A stretch of 64,000 nt of DNA from Phyllobacterium brassicacearum. GTDB lineage: Bacteria; Pseudomonadota; Alphaproteobacteria; Rhizobiales; Rhizobiaceae. Positions 45,062-53,952 of this stretch are shown here, in pieces (positions within the stretch are counted from its first letter, which is position 1; each line of letters begins with the position of its first letter). Where the stretch lies: the NCBI RefSeq assembly GCF_003010955.1, contig NZ_PGGO01000002.1:389280-453279 (forward strand). Reading direction: 5' to 3'. A model generated the notes under the pieces. The model did no database searches. It had not been told where the DNA came from and saw only the letters and a program-made list of their open reading frames with translations. A program made the translations under genes and the position numbers.

Positions 45062-45966
45062 CAATAATCTCCCGATATGCAGATCGAATCGACATAGAGG
45101 AAGGCGCGATTCGCCACATCGGTTTCGGCAAAGAGGCAGAAATTCAGCATGCACCAGAGGTTCTTCATCGCCGGGATACGGATCGAGTCGAAATCCGAAA
45201 GATCGAAGATGCGATCATTGCACTGGAGTCTCGACGCTGTCATCGATTCCAGATCGAAATCGAAACGCAGGTAAGTCCAGTTCACCTTGGTCGGGATTTC
45301 GTTATAACACAGCCGCTGATCGCCACCCGGCAAATCCAACCAGCCCTCGGGTGCCAGATGGTAGTGGCTGACCGTCTTGTCGTCGTTGCCGACAGAACTG
45401 AATGTCGTCGTCTCGCGTTTGTACTGCCATTTCTGAAGATGCTTTCCATCGACAGCATTCAGGAAGCGCAGATGCGGCATCACCCGCTCACCTTCGTCTT
45501 TGTCGCCGCATTGCAGATCTAACAGAAAGCCGACAGAACGAACGTCCAACTCGGACAATTTCAACTCTTTTGCTTCCGGCTTGAAGGTGAAGTAGAGCTC
45601 GAATCTGATGGGCCCGCGCTTGCGAAACGTATGACGTTTGATGGCGACATTCTGCGCGCCTGGCCTGGCCCGGGTGGCAATTTTCAGCGCATACGATGAG
45701 TCCATACCTCCATGCGAGCCGGCATCCCAATGTCCGAGGGTAGAAAGCATCGCGCTTGAATGTTGCGCGTATCCAGGCAGCATGGAGTCAAGATCGTTCT
45801 CATAGTTGCCAATGAGCTGTGACCACCCGCAATGGCCGCGCGAGAAATCGTCATATGACAAAATCCGCGGTAAAGGGTCGAAGCGGCTAAGTGATGGGTC
45901 GGCGCGCAACAATGCCAGGCGCATAGCCTCGGCGAGCGTGGCTGGGGAAATGTCGATTGACGTCAT
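45061..45966 (-). CDS. Uncharacterised protein, possibly DUF6772
   Basis: The 301-residue product has segments FDPLPRILSYDDFSRGHCGW, SLIGNYEND-like residues (QLIGNYENDLDSMLPGY) and DSSYALKIATRARPGAQN. A beta-rich second half follows, with NWTYLRFDFDLESM. From memory this resembles a domain of unknown function (DUF6772) found beside sugar-catabolic genes, but I cannot confirm it. The W-, G- and D-rich first part looks like a carbohydrate-binding jelly roll. There is no signal peptide. It follows the enolase gene by 13 bases and is coupled to the small gene after it. Confidence 0.65.
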   Translation of the reverse strand: MTSIDISPATLAEAMRLALLRADPSLSRFDPLPRILSYDDFSRGHCGWSQLIGNYENDLDSMLPGYAQHSSAMLSTLGHWDAGSHGGMDSSYALKIATRARPGAQNVAIKRHTFRKRGPIRFELYFTFKPEAKELKLSELDVRSVGFLLDLQCGDKDEGERVMPHLRFLNAVDGKHLQKWQYKRETTTFSSVGNDDKTVSHYHLAPEGWLDLPGGDQRLCYNEIPTKVNWTYLRFDFDLESMTASRLQCNDRIFDLSDFDSIRIPAMKNLWCMLNFCLFAETDVANRAFLYVDSICISGDY

Positions 45967-45979
45967 TGTGTGGCGGACC

Positions 45980-47095
45980 TCATTGGGCTCGAAGCCTCCT
46001 TACAGCATTCCAGTCGATTTCAATGCCGAGTCCAGGTTTACCAGGCACATCGAGTGTGCCGTCCTTCTGGCGCAGGCAACCTGGCGGCAGATCGGCAAGT
46101 TCTCTTTTGAAGGGACTAAGGTCGCATTCGCATTCCATGACGCGAAAATTAGGAAGGGCCGAAGCCAGGTGAACGCTCGCGGTCTCGCAGATGATCCCGG
46201 ACATGCCGATGTGCGGCGCGTAGCTGACTTCATGGATGGCGGCATATTCGGCAATTCGCCGTGTCTCGGATATACCTCCCGCGCGCGCGACGTCGGGCTG
46301 AACAACAGAGAGTGTCCTATTGGAGATCAGCCGTTGCGCCTGGTGGGTGGTGAAGTTGCTCTCTCCTGCCGCCAGCGGTACGTTGCAGCGCTGGCGGAGT
46401 TCTTCATAGCCCTGCTCGTTTTCGGGCGCGAGTGGCTCCTCGAACCAGAAGTAGCCGTTGGCGTAAAGGGCATGGCCGACTTCCACCGCCTCATCCAGAT
46501 TGTAAGCCCAGTTCGCGTCCACGCAAAGTTCGATATTGTCGCCAACCTGCTTGCGCAAACGCTCTATGCGCACACACGCTTCCCTCACGGGGTTCGATAT
46601 TTTCACTTTGATGCGTTGAAATCCCTCATCGATATAGCGTTCGAGCTCCCTGTCGGCTTCGTCATCGCCAACCCAGTTCACCGCAGCGGCATAGACGTCG
46701 ATGATATCTCGGCCCATCCCTCCAAGCAGTTTTGCGACCGGTTGGCCCGCGGCCTTTCCGACTATGTCCCACAGCGCGATATCCACCCCGGCGATCGCCT
46801 CCACCAGCATTCCGCCTGCCCGCCCCGACAATGACCGACGCATGGAGTGCCACAAGGCACCAATATTGCGCGCATCCTGTCCAACGAGCCTTGGCTTCAG
46901 CGATGTTTCGATCAACTCCACATATGCCTTGGGTGAAAATCGGGCCAGTGTCTCGCCGACACCCACCAGGCCCACGTCCGTCCGTATCTCTACGAGAACA
47001 ATGGAGACCTGGCTGTATACACCCCACGACGTGACCGTCGGCCTGGGCAGAGTCTGAGTGAGCGGATGGGCGATCACGTCGACTATGCGTATCAT
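45980..47095 (-). CDS. Mandelate racemase-subgroup enolase (acid-sugar dehydratase candidate)
   Basis: The 371-residue protein has the capping domain and barrel of the enolase superfamily. The K-x-K base is in FQRIKVKISN, the metal ligands in CVDANWAY, FEEPLAPEN and AAGESNF, and the second base is the His-Asp dyad, D in VQPDVARAGG and H in APHIGMSG. This pattern marks the mandelate racemase subgroup, most of which dehydrate sugar acids such as galactonate or fuconate. I chose the start at MIRIVDV because the fold begins here; an ATG 30 bases earlier is also possible. It is the first gene of a minus-strand unit with the two unknown proteins. Confidence 0.87.
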   Translation of the reverse strand: MIRIVDVIAHPLTQTLPRPTVTSWGVYSQVSIVLVEIRTDVGLVGVGETLARFSPKAYVELIETSLKPRLVGQDARNIGALWHSMRRSLSGRAGGMLVEAIAGVDIALWDIVGKAAGQPVAKLLGGMGRDIIDVYAAAVNWVGDDEADRELERYIDEGFQRIKVKISNPVREACVRIERLRKQVGDNIELCVDANWAYNLDEAVEVGHALYANGYFWFEEPLAPENEQGYEELRQRCNVPLAAGESNFTTHQAQRLISNRTLSVVQPDVARAGGISETRRIAEYAAIHEVSYAPHIGMSGIICETASVHLASALPNFRVMECECDLSPFKRELADLPPGCLRQKDGTLDVPGKPGLGIEIDWNAVRRLRAQ

Positions 47096-47206
47096 ACCGG
47101 GGACGATAGCGTTTGCGGCTTCCATTGGTTGATTGCTGCTCCCATTTGCCGATGAGAGTATCGGCTGATGGGTTCTAACGCGTATTGAATTACTTGGCAA
47201 CTGATA

Positions 47207-47223
47207 AACTTAGTTGCTAAGTT
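47207..47223. promoter_or_regulatory. Putative FadR-type operator between divergent operons
   Basis: AACTTAG-TTG-CTAAGTT (47207-47223) is a perfect 7-base palindrome. It lies between the enolase operon (minus) and the regulator operon (plus). A second overlapping dyad, CTTGGCAACT and AGTTGCTAAG (9 of 10 complementary), spans about 47194-47221. The core is shared with 43022-43038. The site lies 40 bases before the chosen regulator start, so it probably serves both directions and autoregulation. Confidence 0.65.
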
Positions 47224-47262
47224 GTGAGCCGCTGTGCTAACTTGATCCATGCGAGGATGAAA

Positions 47263-48021
47263 ATGACAGCCAACCCAACGAAGAAACCGATTTTTACAGC
47301 CAGGCCCGCCAGTCCATCCAGATTGGCTGATGGCGTCTCCGATGCGATTGCCGCAGCACTCTTTGACGGCCGCATATCTCCCGGTGAGCCCTTGCCGCCG
47401 GAGGGCGAGATTGCCAAAGAGTTTGGCGTATCGAAACCTATTGCGCGAGAGGCTCTGCGCCAACTGACCACAGCCGGACTGATATTTACGCAGCAGGGAA
47501 AAGTAGCCCGGGCCAAGGCACTCAGCGGCGAACCCATGGAACGCATTTATGGTTATGCGGTTCGCTCCAGCCTCAAACGCCTGCAGGAGGCAAATGAGAT
47601 GCGCCGGGTCATAGAATCCGGAATTGCCCGGCTGGCCGCCGAGCGGCGTGATCCGAGCGGTCTGGAGGTAATGAAGCAAGCGATCGCAGATATGCGTGCT
47701 TCATTACACGAACCGGCTGCATTTACCGAAGCCGATATTCTCTTCCACCTCGGCCTCGCATTGACGACGGGAAATGTCATGATCCGTGTTCAGATGGAAG
47801 GCCTGCGCTCGGTGCAGCGCGAGGTCTCAGAGTTGTTTTCGCGTCGTGCAAACCGCACCGACGCGGATTGGCGCGCTACGATCGATCGTCATCAGCAAGT
47901 CTATGAAGCGATCGTCACTGGCAACGCAGCTCTCGCCGAAGAGAAGATCAAGGCCCACTTTGACGCTGCGGATATCGCATCGCTGGAGGTCGCTGACAAA
48001 CTTGCGGACAAAGAGGCATGA
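47263..48021 (+). CDS. FadR-type GntR regulator of the sugar locus
   Basis: The 252-residue regulator has an N-terminal winged helix (LPPEGEIAKEFGVSKPIAREALRQL) [helix at about 45-65] and a helical FCD ligand domain with metal ligands in DILFHLGLALTTG and RHQQVYEAI. These proteins usually release DNA on binding a sugar-acid or carboxylate. GAGG lies six bases before the chosen ATG; the longer frame starts with GTG at 47224, inside the operator region. It overlaps the SDR gene by four bases. Confidence 0.9.
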   Translation: MTANPTKKPIFTARPASPSRLADGVSDAIAAALFDGRISPGEPLPPEGEIAKEFGVSKPIAREALRQLTTAGLIFTQQGKVARAKALSGEPMERIYGYAVRSSLKRLQEANEMRRVIESGIARLAAERRDPSGLEVMKQAIADMRASLHEPAAFTEADILFHLGLALTTGNVMIRVQMEGLRSVQREVSELFSRRANRTDADWRATIDRHQQVYEAIVTGNAALAEEKIKAHFDAADIASLEVADKLADKEA

Positions 48022-48809
48022 GGCCCGAGCGCTTTTCGCTGGCGGGTAGGCGGGCCTTGATAACCGGGGCAAGCTCGGGCATTGGTCGGGCCGTGGCTCT
48101 CGGCCTTTCTGAACATGGTGCAACCGTTGTGCTGCATCACTTTGGTGATGCCGCAGGTGCTGCCGCCACAGCTCAGGCGATTGGCGGAGATACGGCCGTG
48201 CTTGAGGCCGATTTCACCGACACTCCTGCTATTTCCGTGTTTGTTGACAACATACTGTCGAACCACGGCCCGATCGACATTCTGATTGCCAATGCGGCAA
48301 TCGAACGGCGTCTCGCCTGGCATGATGCGACGCTGGCCCATATCAACGCGCATGTTTCGGCAAACTTTTCGACCTTCCTCTTGTTGGCGCAAAAGTTGGT
48401 TCCGCCGATGGCCGAGCGCGGATGGGGGCGCGTTGTTGCCACGGGCAGCGTTATGTCGACCCGCCCTCGCGCCGAGACACTCGTCTATGCTTCACTCAAG
48501 GCAGCGCAGTTGACAGCGGTTCGGGCACTTGCGCGCGAAGTCGGCGCGCAAGGTGTGACCATTAATGTCGTTTCACCCGGCGCGATTGAGACCGAAGCCA
48601 CAGCACGTCGATACGAGGATCCGCCGTTTCGCCGCGCAGTCACGGCGAAGATACCGGCCGGTCGCCAGGGCCGCCCCGACGATGTCGTCGGTGCCTTCAT
48701 TTTCTTATGCAGCGACGCCGCAAATTACGTAACGGGCGCCGAGATTCCCGTCGATGGAGGCTGGACGATCGGCGATGCGCCGGGCGTTCTGCCCGGAGAT
48801 GTCGCATGA
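48018..48809 (+). CDS. Short-chain dehydrogenase/reductase
   Basis: The 263-residue SDR has TGASSGIG, ANAAIE, serine in VATGSVMS, YASLK, the NVVSPGAIET block and EIPVDGGWTIG. After the second strand the residue is His (VLHHFGD) rather than Asp, so NADP or a mixed cofactor is possible. It probably oxidises a sugar or sugar lactone precursor imported by the ABC system encoded just downstream. It is coupled to the regulator gene (ATGA). Confidence 0.9.
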   Translation: MRPERFSLAGRRALITGASSGIGRAVALGLSEHGATVVLHHFGDAAGAAATAQAIGGDTAVLEADFTDTPAISVFVDNILSNHGPIDILIANAAIERRLAWHDATLAHINAHVSANFSTFLLLAQKLVPPMAERGWGRVVATGSVMSTRPRAETLVYASLKAAQLTAVRALAREVGAQGVTINVVSPGAIETEATARRYEDPPFRRAVTAKIPAGRQGRPDDVVGAFIFLCSDAANYVTGAEIPVDGGWTIGDAPGVLPGDVA

Positions 48810-48851
48810 GGGTCAGAGCATAGTCTGCGATCAACAATGGGAGGAAGAACA

Positions 48852-50099
48852 ATGAATGTCGTAAAGACGAGAGTTGCAGTATCAGCCATGGTTTTCTGCT
48901 TGATGTCGGCACCCACTCTGGCCGAGGACCTTCGGGTGACGGTATGGACAGGAAACGACGCCCATCTGAAGATGCTGAACGGCATTGCAGAGAGTTTCAA
49001 AGAGAACCATCCGGACGTTATCGTCAAGTTCGAGACCGTACCCGTGAGCGACTACACTCAGAAGCTGACCTTCCAGGTAGCAGGAGGCAATCCGCCGGAT
49101 ATTGCGTGGATGATGGAAGATGCGGCCCCCGCTTTCGAGAATGCAGGCCTTCTGATGGACATCGGTCCAACAGTAAAGGCTGCCCAAGGGTACGATTTCG
49201 ATGATTTCTCCCAGCCCGCGATGGCGCTCTGGCAAAAAGGCGAGACGGTCTACGGCATTCCGTTCTCTACATCACCCTTCATGATCTACTATAATAAGGA
49301 CATGTTCGATAAGGCCGGTCTCGAAGACCCCCTTGCACTTGCCGCAAAAGGCGAATGGACCCTCGATAAATTCCAGGAAACGGCCAAAAAGCTGGCCGAG
49401 GCCAATCCCGGAAAGTGGGGATTCGAGTTCAAGGACGGCGAAGGCTATGCCTCGCGAATGACGCATGCATTGTTACCTTCGATACGGGCCTATGGCGGCG
49501 ATATCTGGACAAATGGCCAATGCGGGTTCGACAAGCCGGAAGCCATAGCCGCGGTAAAACAGCTGCATGACATGGTGTTCAAGGATAAATCAATCGTACC
49601 GCCTGGAGAGCAAGGCGACTATTTCTCCGGAAATTCGGCCATGACCGACAATCAGATATCGCGTGCATCGAAGATGCCGGAGGCTGGGTTCAATTGGGGT
49701 ATAGCGCCCCTGCCCACCGGCCCTGGCGGAGAGTCACCTGTGATTGGGCAAGCCGGGCTTGTGGTTTTCGAACAGGGCAAACACAAGGAGCTTGCGGCAC
49801 AATTCGTTGCCCACATGACCGATAAGGAAAATGTTGCGACGATGGCCCAGTTCTTTCCCCCCGCACGCAAAAGCGTGCTGGACAGCGAGGCATTCATCAA
49901 CGGCAACAAATTGGTGCCCGCCGAACAGATGAAGAATGTGAGCTCAGCAATTACCAAGGGCCGTGTTCATCCCGCGCACGAAAAAGCACCGCAGATACTC
50001 GCTGCGATGGCTCCACGTGTCGACGCGCTGTGGAAGCCGGACGCGAATGTCGAAGACGCCCTGAAGGGCGTATGCGCAGCCATCCAGCCTTTGCTTTAG
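48852..50099 (+). CDS. Sugar ABC transporter substrate-binding protein
   Basis: The 415-residue protein is a class D/family 1 extracellular solute-binding protein. It has a signal peptide ending APTLAEDL, then the typical VTVWTGNDAHLKMLNGI, VSDYTQKLTFQVAGGNPPDI and YGIPFSTSPFMIYYNKDMFD. The latter block is a hallmark of the malto-oligosaccharide/glycerol-3-phosphate group. AGGAGGAA lies five to ten bases before the ATG chosen. It feeds the two permeases and ATPase that follow in the same operon. Confidence 0.92.
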   Translation: MNVVKTRVAVSAMVFCLMSAPTLAEDLRVTVWTGNDAHLKMLNGIAESFKENHPDVIVKFETVPVSDYTQKLTFQVAGGNPPDIAWMMEDAAPAFENAGLLMDIGPTVKAAQGYDFDDFSQPAMALWQKGETVYGIPFSTSPFMIYYNKDMFDKAGLEDPLALAAKGEWTLDKFQETAKKLAEANPGKWGFEFKDGEGYASRMTHALLPSIRAYGGDIWTNGQCGFDKPEAIAAVKQLHDMVFKDKSIVPPGEQGDYFSGNSAMTDNQISRASKMPEAGFNWGIAPLPTGPGGESPVIGQAGLVVFEQGKHKELAAQFVAHMTDKENVATMAQFFPPARKSVLDSEAFINGNKLVPAEQMKNVSSAITKGRVHPAHEKAPQILAAMAPRVDALWKPDANVEDALKGVCAAIQPLL

Positions 50100-50111
50100 G
50101 TAGATTGGACC

Positions 50112-51038
50112 ATGGCAGCTGTCACCCACACGAACGAGCCCGGCGCCAATCGCGCGCCGTGGCTGACATTGAAATATCGGGAGATGCTGGAGGCATGGCT
50201 TTTCATCAGCCCGACATTCATCGGTTTCCTCGTCTTTTTTCTCGGCCCCCTAGTCGCGATCTTCTATTATTCGATGACAGAGTGGAACCTGCTAAGTCAG
50301 CAGGCAGCGTTCGTCGGTCTGCACAATTTCAACGACGCCTTGCTGGTCAATCCGGATTTCTGGCACGTCGTTCGGAATTCAGTGATTTTTGCGGTAGGTC
50401 TCGTGCCATTCAACATGGCTCTGGCACTGACACTTGCCCTGGCGCTGTCGCGCCCCTTCTTCGGCGTCGTGTTTTTTCGCACTGTATTTTTCGCGCCGGT
50501 CGTTACCTCGGCGATCGCCTGGGCTATCGTCTGGAAATTCCTGCTACAGGGCGAAGGCGGTGTCATAAACCAGATGCTGGCATTGGTCGGGATCGATGGC
50601 CCGAACTGGCTCCGTGATCCCAATTGGGCAATGGCCGCAGTGATCGTCACGCGCGTCATAAAAATGGTCGGACTAAACATGATCCTGTACATTGCTGCGC
50701 TGCAGGCAATACCGCGAGACTACGAGGAGGCAGCGCGCCTCGAAGGGGCGTCGCGCTGGCAGATATTTCGCATGATCATATGGCCGCTGCTGGCGCCGAC
50801 CACATTGATCATCATGGTCCTCACCACGATTGGCTCGTTCAAGGTTTTCGATCATATCTACCAGATGACCGGCGGCGGTCCTGAAAACGGAACTCTCGTA
50901 CTCGCCTTCTATATCTATCAACAGGGGTTCAAATTCTTCAATGTCGGATATGCCTCTGCGCTGGCCATAATCATGTTCGTGATTGTCATGGCGCTAACGC
51001 TTGTGCAGGTGATGCTGCGTCGCAAGGAGATGGAATGA
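50112..51038 (+). CDS. Sugar ABC permease (MalF/UgpA type)
   Basis: The 308-residue protein has six or so membrane helices (first at WLFISPTFIGFLVFFLGPLV). The EAA loop is AIPRDYEEAARLEGASRWQI, which docks onto the ATPase. It lies 13 bases after the binding-protein gene and overlaps the second permease gene by four bases. It forms the membrane channel together with that permease. Confidence 0.92.
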   Translation: MAAVTHTNEPGANRAPWLTLKYREMLEAWLFISPTFIGFLVFFLGPLVAIFYYSMTEWNLLSQQAAFVGLHNFNDALLVNPDFWHVVRNSVIFAVGLVPFNMALALTLALALSRPFFGVVFFRTVFFAPVVTSAIAWAIVWKFLLQGEGGVINQMLALVGIDGPNWLRDPNWAMAAVIVTRVIKMVGLNMILYIAALQAIPRDYEEAARLEGASRWQIFRMIIWPLLAPTTLIIMVLTTIGSFKVFDHIYQMTGGGPENGTLVLAFYIYQQGFKFFNVGYASALAIIMFVIVMALTLVQVMLRRKEME

Positions 51039-51877
51039 CCCAGCGCCAGATCAACGTAATCTATCGCAGTTGCTGGACGATTGCGCTTCTGATCGCCGCG
51101 ATACCCTTCATATTTCCGTTTGTATGGATGGTATCGGCAGGTTTCAAAAGCACCACAGAGATATTCGGCACTCCGACCCTGATACCGCGCGAATGGCGAT
51201 TCCAAAACTTTGTCGATGTCTTCACATACCAACCATTTGCTCGCCAATATTTCAACTCGCTCTACATTGCGGTTGCCGTCACAGCCCTTACTCTCGTCAT
51301 CTCGTCGCTTGCAGGGTATGCCCTGGCGCGGATGCGCTTTGCCGGCGCCGGGCTGCTGATGCTATTCTTCGTTTCAGCGCTAATGGTGCCCGAGGAAGTG
51401 ACTATAATCCCGAACTTCTTCCTCATACGGTCCATGGGTCTGGTTGATACACATTGGCCGCTTATCCTGCTCCCGACGTTTGGTCCACATGGTGTCATGG
51501 CGACTTTTCTGATGCGCCAGTATTTCCTCGCATTGCCAAAGGAACTGGAGGAGGCAGGGAAAATGGACGGGCTGTCGCGCTTCGGCGTCTGGTGGCGGAT
51601 CGCGCTGCCAATGTCTCGCCCCGCGCTCGCTGCGGTAGCGATCATCACTTTCCTGTTCTCGTGGAATCTGTTCCTGGAGCCGTTGATCTTCCTCAGTTCG
51701 CTCGAGATGTTCACGCTGCCATTGGCGCTTTCCAATTTCAACGACAGTTACGGGCTACCCCTGTGGAATTTGCAACTGGCCGCAACCAGCCTCGCTGTTG
51801 TACCGATCCTCATTGTTTATCTTATCGCGCAACGGCAAATCATTGAGAGTTTTGCGCTCTCTGGCGTGAAGGGTTGA
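51035..51877 (+). CDS. Sugar ABC permease (MalG/UgpE type)
   Basis: The 280-residue protein has the usual first helix (IPFIFPFVWMVSAGFKS), the MalG-like loop ALPKELEEAGKMDGLSRFGV with the EAA motif, and a hydrophobic C-terminal helix (VVPILIVYLIAQRQIIESF) ending with the LSGVKG tail typical of this subfamily. It pairs with the upstream permease. Eleven bases separate it from the ATPase gene. Confidence 0.92.
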   Translation: MTQRQINVIYRSCWTIALLIAAIPFIFPFVWMVSAGFKSTTEIFGTPTLIPREWRFQNFVDVFTYQPFARQYFNSLYIAVAVTALTLVISSLAGYALARMRFAGAGLLMLFFVSALMVPEEVTIIPNFFLIRSMGLVDTHWPLILLPTFGPHGVMATFLMRQYFLALPKELEEAGKMDGLSRFGVWWRIALPMSRPALAAVAIITFLFSWNLFLEPLIFLSSLEMFTLPLALSNFNDSYGLPLWNLQLAATSLAVVPILIVYLIAQRQIIESFALSGVKG

Positions 51878-51888
51878 AAGGACCTGCG

Positions 51889-52914
51889 ATGACCAACCTC
51901 CTCCTCAAAAATATCGAAAAGCGGTTCGGAAAAACCGAGGTTATCCGTGGTGTGGATCTGGTGATAGAACATGGTGAGTTCGTTGTGTTCGTTGGCCCGT
52001 CGGGTTGCGGAAAATCAACGCTCTTGCGCATGATATCGGGGCTTGAGGACATTTCGGGCGGCGAACTCTATATCGGCAACCGCTTGATGAATGAGATCCA
52101 GGCCGCCAAGCGCGGCGTGGCGATGGTCTTTCAATCCTATGCACTCTACCCGCATCTGAGCGTTCGCGACAATATGGGCTTCGGATTGAAGGTCCGTAAA
52201 GTGTCTGAAGAAGAGCGTATCCGCCGTGTAGCCGCCGCCGCAGCTACTCTGAAACTCGAGGCGCTGCTTGACAGATTTCCACGTGAACTTTCCGGTGGCC
52301 AGCGTCAGCGAGTCGCGATCGGCCGCGCCATTGTCGGCAATCCGGCCGTGTTCCTTTTTGATGAGCCGCTATCCAATCTTGACGCCGAATTGCGCGTCCA
52401 TATGCGTTCAGAGATCGCGGCATTGCACAAGCGCCTGTCAACAACGATGATCTACGTCACGCATGATCAGATCGAAGCAATGACCTTGGCTGACAAGATC
52501 GTCGTCCTGCGAGACGGACGGATCGAACAGGTGGGTTCGCCGCGCGAATTATATGAGAACCCGGCCAATCAGTTTGTTGCGCAGTTCATAGGTAGTCCCA
52601 GGATGAACATCCTGCCGGCCGCCAATGCGGCAATGCTTGCTCCAAACTCGACCACGCCCGTTACCGCGAAAAGCGTCGGAATTCGCCCGGAACACATCGC
52701 CATCGTGTCGTCCTCGGAAAGTGCCTTGCGGGGCAAGGTCGCTCTCTGCGAGTATACGGGCGCGGTTACCCTGATGCATGTTCAGCTACCCAATGAACAG
52801 ACGTGCCTCGTCGTGCATGACAAAAATGAAGTGCCGCCGCCGGGCAGCGAGCTTGGCCTGATCGCGGAACCAGCCAACCTGCATTTCTTCGATCAGAAAG
52901 GACAAGCGGCCTGA
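51889..52914 (+). CDS. Sugar ABC ATPase (UgpC/MalK type)
   Basis: The 341-residue protein has Walker A GPSGCGKST, the Q-loop (VFQSYALYPH), the signature LSGGQRQRVAIGRAIV, Walker B VFLFDEPLSNLDAEL and the H-loop YVTHDQIEAM. A C-terminal TOBE-type regulatory domain follows (about 240-341; SVGIRPEHIAIV). It energises the importer and may be shared with other systems, as is common for MalK/MsmK-like ATPases. I chose ATG 51889, preceded by AAAGGA. Confidence 0.93.
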   Translation: MTNLLLKNIEKRFGKTEVIRGVDLVIEHGEFVVFVGPSGCGKSTLLRMISGLEDISGGELYIGNRLMNEIQAAKRGVAMVFQSYALYPHLSVRDNMGFGLKVRKVSEEERIRRVAAAAATLKLEALLDRFPRELSGGQRQRVAIGRAIVGNPAVFLFDEPLSNLDAELRVHMRSEIAALHKRLSTTMIYVTHDQIEAMTLADKIVVLRDGRIEQVGSPRELYENPANQFVAQFIGSPRMNILPAANAAMLAPNSTTPVTAKSVGIRPEHIAIVSSSESALRGKVALCEYTGAVTLMHVQLPNEQTCLVVHDKNEVPPPGSELGLIAEPANLHFFDQKGQAA

Positions 52915-53102
52915 GGAGAAGAGGGCGAACCGTGCGTACAAAAGCCAGCCACAGGAAGCGGATCGCCCAAAAACCAGTTGTGAGAGTCCTGGCGAGGCGC
53001 CATTTCGAGTGCCCTCAGGATAGGTGGCATCCAGGGAGACAAGTGCCTGACAAAGTTCAGCGTCTCTTTCAGAGCTCGCTTCAACAGCACCATTGTGCAT
53101 CT

Positions 53103-53130
53103 TCCAATCGCCAGCGGACGGGCGATTGGA
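53103..53130. terminator. Hairpin between convergent operons
   Basis: TCCAATCGCC (53103-53112) and GGCGATTGGA (53121-53130) are exact complements around an 8-base loop. The site lies between the ABC operon (plus) and the end of the benzoate operon (minus). TTTTT follows ten bases later on the plus strand. It is a good candidate for a two-way transcription stop. Confidence 0.55.
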
Positions 53131-53165
53131 CAGTGTTGCAGTTTTTCAGGCAGGCACTCCATGTC

Positions 53166-53948
53166 CTAAGATAATTGACGCTGGAGAAATGTTTTGATCA
53201 CACCAGTTAACTCGTTCGAGCGTTCAAATGTCGGTATGTGGGACGCTCCCATTATCACACTGAGTTCCGACCCGGCGATGGCTCCGGCAAGGTGCTGTGC
53301 CGCGGCAATCGGGGTTGCGACATCCTGGTCGCCCACCGCGATCAACACCGGTACCCTCAGTGATGGGGTCATCGACGCGAGGTCCGCGGCAGCAATCGCC
53401 TCGGCCGCGCCGGCGTAGCCTTCGGAGGCCGTATTGACCACCATTGACCTGAGCCGGTGGGTTTCAGGAGTATCGGCGGCTGCGGGCGTTACCCAACGGG
53501 CGACAACCGCATCGGCGATCGCTGTCGTGCCGGAGGCGCGGACTGTCGCGGCGCGATCCCGCCATAAGCCAGGCGGAGGAATCGACATGGCGGTGTCGCA
53601 GAGCACCAATGATGAGACACGGCTGGGCGCAACGGCGGCAAGAGCCTGGCCGACCATACCCCCAATCGAGAGACCGGCCACATGTGCCTGCATGATCCCT
53701 AAACGATTCATGGCACACAGCGCGTCTTCGGCCAGACCCTTGATGCTGTAGGGCCCAGCAGTAACCCCGGTCAGACCGTGGCCGCGCAGATCCGGGCGGA
53801 CTACACGGAAATTCCTTGAAAGCACGGCCGCCTGTGGGTCCCAGACTCCGTGATCGGTACCGAGTGAATGGAGCATCAAGAGCACGGGGGCATCCTGCGG
53901 ACCATCTGTCCGCAGGTGCATTGTGAGATCATCGAGGTCGAGAAACAT
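53166..53948 (-). CDS. pcaD: 3-oxoadipate enol-lactonase
   Basis: The 260-residue protein is an alpha/beta hydrolase of the PcaD type, which hydrolyses 3-oxoadipate enol-lactone to 3-oxoadipate. It has LMLHSLGTDHGVWD, RPDLRGHGLT, the nucleophile elbow GLSIGGMVGQ, the acid in VGDQDVATP and His in GASHIPTFE. I chose ATG 53948 because the lactonase fold begins there; the longer frame to 54104 overlaps the transporter gene. It is the last gene of the benzoate operon and lies four bases after the transporter stop. Confidence 0.9.
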   Translation of the reverse strand: MFLDLDDLTMHLRTDGPQDAPVLLMLHSLGTDHGVWDPQAAVLSRNFRVVRPDLRGHGLTGVTAGPYSIKGLAEDALCAMNRLGIMQAHVAGLSIGGMVGQALAAVAPSRVSSLVLCDTAMSIPPPGLWRDRAATVRASGTTAIADAVVARWVTPAAADTPETHRLRSMVVNTASEGYAGAAEAIAAADLASMTPSLRVPVLIAVGDQDVATPIAAAQHLAGAIAGSELSVIMGASHIPTFERSNELTGVIKTFLQRQLS

Positions 53949-53952
53949 GCCC

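Noticed and set aside
45806..46834. 342-codon plus-strand frame
   Set aside because: It is antisense to the enolase gene and the unknown 301-residue protein gene.
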